Positions 21,558-22,839 of a DNA stretch of 22,839 nucleotides are shown one piece after another. Made by a program: the position numbers and the translations under genes. Each line of letters starts with the position of its first letter. The stretch's first letter is position 1. Location: contig CBCTVZ010000027.1 of NCBI GenBank assembly GCA_965150505.1, forward strand, positions 1-22,839, given 5' to 3'. The notes under the pieces are model-generated. The model did no database searches and was not told the DNA's origin. It saw only the letters and a list, made by a program, of their open reading frames with translations. This DNA comes from JAGZHZ01 sp965150505. GTDB lineage: Bacteria > Bacillota > Clostridia > Lachnospirales > Lachnospiraceae.

Positions 21558-22166
21558 ATGGTAAATAGAATTATTTTTGCAACAGGAAATGAAGGTAAAA
21601 TGAAGGAAATAAGAATGATTTTGGGCGATTTGGATATTCCTGTTGTATCAATGAAAGAAGCTGGAATTTCAGCAGATATTGAGGAAGATGGAACAACATT
21701 TGAAGAGAATGCTTTGATCAAAGCAAAGACAATCTGTGAGATGACAGGGGAACTTGTACTTGCCGATGACTCTGGTTTAGAAATTGATGCGCTGAATGGA
21801 GAGCCAGGAGTCTACTCTGCGCGCTATATGGGCGAAGAGACTTCTTATCATATCAAAAATGCAAATTTAGTGCAGAGACTCGAAGGCGTGGCTGATGAAA
21901 AAAGAACAGCGCGTTTTGTATGCGCGATGGCAGCAGCATTTCCAGATGGAAAGACGATCACAACAAGAGGAACGATTGAGGGAAGAATCGGGTATGAAGA
22001 GCGTGGAGAAAATGGATTTGGATATGATCCAATCTTTTATCTGCCAGAATATGGATGCAGTACAGCAGAACTGTCTTTGGAGAAAAAGAATGAATTGAGC
22101 CACAGAGGGAAAGCGCTGCGTGCGATACGAGAAAAATTAAAAGATTATCTGAACACACAGAAGTAA
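21558..22166 (+). CDS. rdgB: RdgB/HAM1 family XTP/dITP diphosphatase
   Basis: Hydrolyses dITP, XTP and related deaminated purine nucleotides to monophosphates, keeping them out of DNA and RNA. The 202 residues carry the family signatures ATGNEGKMKEI, EDGTTFEENALIKA, ADDSGLEIDAL with PGVYSARY, GENGFGYDPIF and LSHRGKAL. It starts 15 nt after the protease gene with AGGGAG upstream. The following phosphoesterase gene gives the same rdgB-phosphoesterase pair as ysnA-ysnB in Bacillus subtilis. Confidence 0.96.
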   Translation: MVNRIIFATGNEGKMKEIRMILGDLDIPVVSMKEAGISADIEEDGTTFEENALIKAKTICEMTGELVLADDSGLEIDALNGEPGVYSARYMGEETSYHIKNANLVQRLEGVADEKRTARFVCAMAAAFPDGKTITTRGTIEGRIGYEERGENGFGYDPIFYLPEYGCSTAELSLEKKNELSHRGKALRAIREKLKDYLNTQK

Positions 22167-22186
22167 AAGAAGAGGAAGGGAAAAAA

Positions 22187-22666
22187 ATGAAAATATTGAT
22201 CGTGAGCGATACACATAGAAGTGTGAAAAACTTAGAAGAAGTCATAGAAAAGGTGAAGCCGATTGACATGCTGATTCATCTGGGAGATGTGGAAGGAAAG
22301 GAAGACCTGATCCGCGCTATGGTATCATGCCCTGTCCATATCGTGGCAGGGAATAATGATTTTTTCTGCGATCTTCCAAAAGAAGAGAGTATTCGGATCG
22401 GGAAATATAATGTTTTACTGACGCACGGTCACTATTATTATGTATTTATGGGGACAGCTATGCTGAAACAGGAAGCGATTGCAAGAGGATATGATATTGC
22501 AATGTTTGGTCATACGCATCGCCCTGTTCTGGAAATCGAAAATCAGATTACGGTGCTGAACCCAGGAAGTATTTCTTATCCGCGCCAGGAGAATCACCGT
22601 CCGAGCTATATTATTATGGAATTAGACAGGGAAGGAAACGCCCATTATACGATCAATTATCTTTGA
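22187..22666 (+). CDS. YfcE/YsnB-like metallophosphoesterase
   Basis: A 159-residue minimal calcineurin-like phosphoesterase. It shows SDTHRS, LGDVEGKED, AGNNDFF, THGHYY and GHTHRPV, the complete set of metal and catalytic residues. The size and the position after rdgB match B. subtilis YsnB and the archaeal MJ0936 type. It differs from the upstream 191-residue member in lacking its longer insert. The substrate is unknown. AGGAAGGG precedes the ATG. I see no clear terminator before the next promoter. Confidence 0.92.
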   Translation: MKILIVSDTHRSVKNLEEVIEKVKPIDMLIHLGDVEGKEDLIRAMVSCPVHIVAGNNDFFCDLPKEESIRIGKYNVLLTHGHYYYVFMGTAMLKQEAIARGYDIAMFGHTHRPVLEIENQITVLNPGSISYPRQENHRPSYIIMELDREGNAHYTINYL

Positions 22667-22721
22667 AAATTGCTGTAAATATCAGATAAATAAAAAAAAT
22701 AAAAAAATTTCAAAAAAAGTG

Positions 22722-22750
22722 TTGACATTTGGAAAAGTTTGTACTATACT
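22722..22750 (+). promoter_or_regulatory. Promoter of tRNA-Pro
   Basis: TTGACA (22722-22727), 17 bp, TATACT (22745-22750), with a start near 22757. The leader up to 22789 contains two competing hairpins (22756-22784). Confidence 0.88.
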
Positions 22751-22789
22751 ATGACTTGCGTTGAGGATGAAACGCAAAAGCGTTGAAAA

Positions 22790-22839
22790 CGGGGTGTGGC
22801 TCAGCTTGGCTAGAGCGCCTGGTTTGGGACCAGGAGGTC
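22790..22839 (+). tRNA. tRNA-Pro (TGG), cut by the window end
   Basis: Visible parts are acceptor 5' strand CGGGGTG, D arm GCTC...GAGC, and anticodon arm CCTGG-TTTGGGA-CCAGG with anticodon TGG at 22825-22827. The T arm and 3' acceptor strand lie beyond the window. Confidence 0.93.

Overview
The window looks like a chromosomal segment of a low-GC, Gram-positive anaerobe of the Clostridia, most likely a Lachnospiraceae member. This is inferred from AT-rich intergenic DNA, near-universal AGGAGG-type ribosome binding sites, TTGACA/TATAAT promoters, a single-chain 1250-residue PurL, a type III pantothenate kinase, and a SpaA-repeat wall protein with a VKTGD-type sorting signal. I see no insertion sequence, prophage, plasmid gene or CRISPR array.

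Layout. Positions 1-24 are the last bases of a 23S rRNA gene, followed by a terminator with no 5S gene. A tRNA-Trp with its own promoter and terminator comes next. Positions 631-4863 encode a very large surface adhesin: signal peptide, 12-residue Glu/Ser repeats, TQXA thioester domain, SpaA/Cna-B-like repeats and a sorting tail. A bidirectional terminator separates it from coaX on the minus strand. coaX is divergent from coaBC, so two steps of coenzyme A synthesis share one intergenic region. coaBC overlaps a small unknown gene and leads into a NorQ/CbbQ-like AAA+ ATPase, a NorD/CobT-like VWA protein and an alpha/beta hydrolase. An Mrp/NBP35-type iron-sulfur carrier ATPase, an HPr-like protein without the phosphorylatable His, and purL each have their own promoter.

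A 16.7-18.0 kb RNA-rich zone follows. It holds a nested inverted-repeat element with a 28-codon hydrophobic ORF on the minus strand, a tRNA-Val/tRNA-Met operon, a small Asn/Ser/Lys-rich protein gene on the minus strand, and a promoter-to-terminator unit with no ORF that could make a C-rich sRNA of about 100 nt. From 18.0 to 22.7 kb are a rhodanese and a tight housekeeping operon: YfcE-like phosphoesterase, THUMP RNA methyltransferase, secreted papain-like protease, RdgB/HAM1 dITPase and a second YfcE-like phosphoesterase. The window ends inside a tRNA-Pro gene.

Most genes are ordinary housekeeping genes. The items most worth a second look are the inverted-repeat/mini-ORF element (16866-17014), which has the layout of a type I toxin mRNA, the C-rich sRNA candidate (17734-17868), the ATPase/VWA pair with an altered Walker A, and the His-less HPr-like protein.
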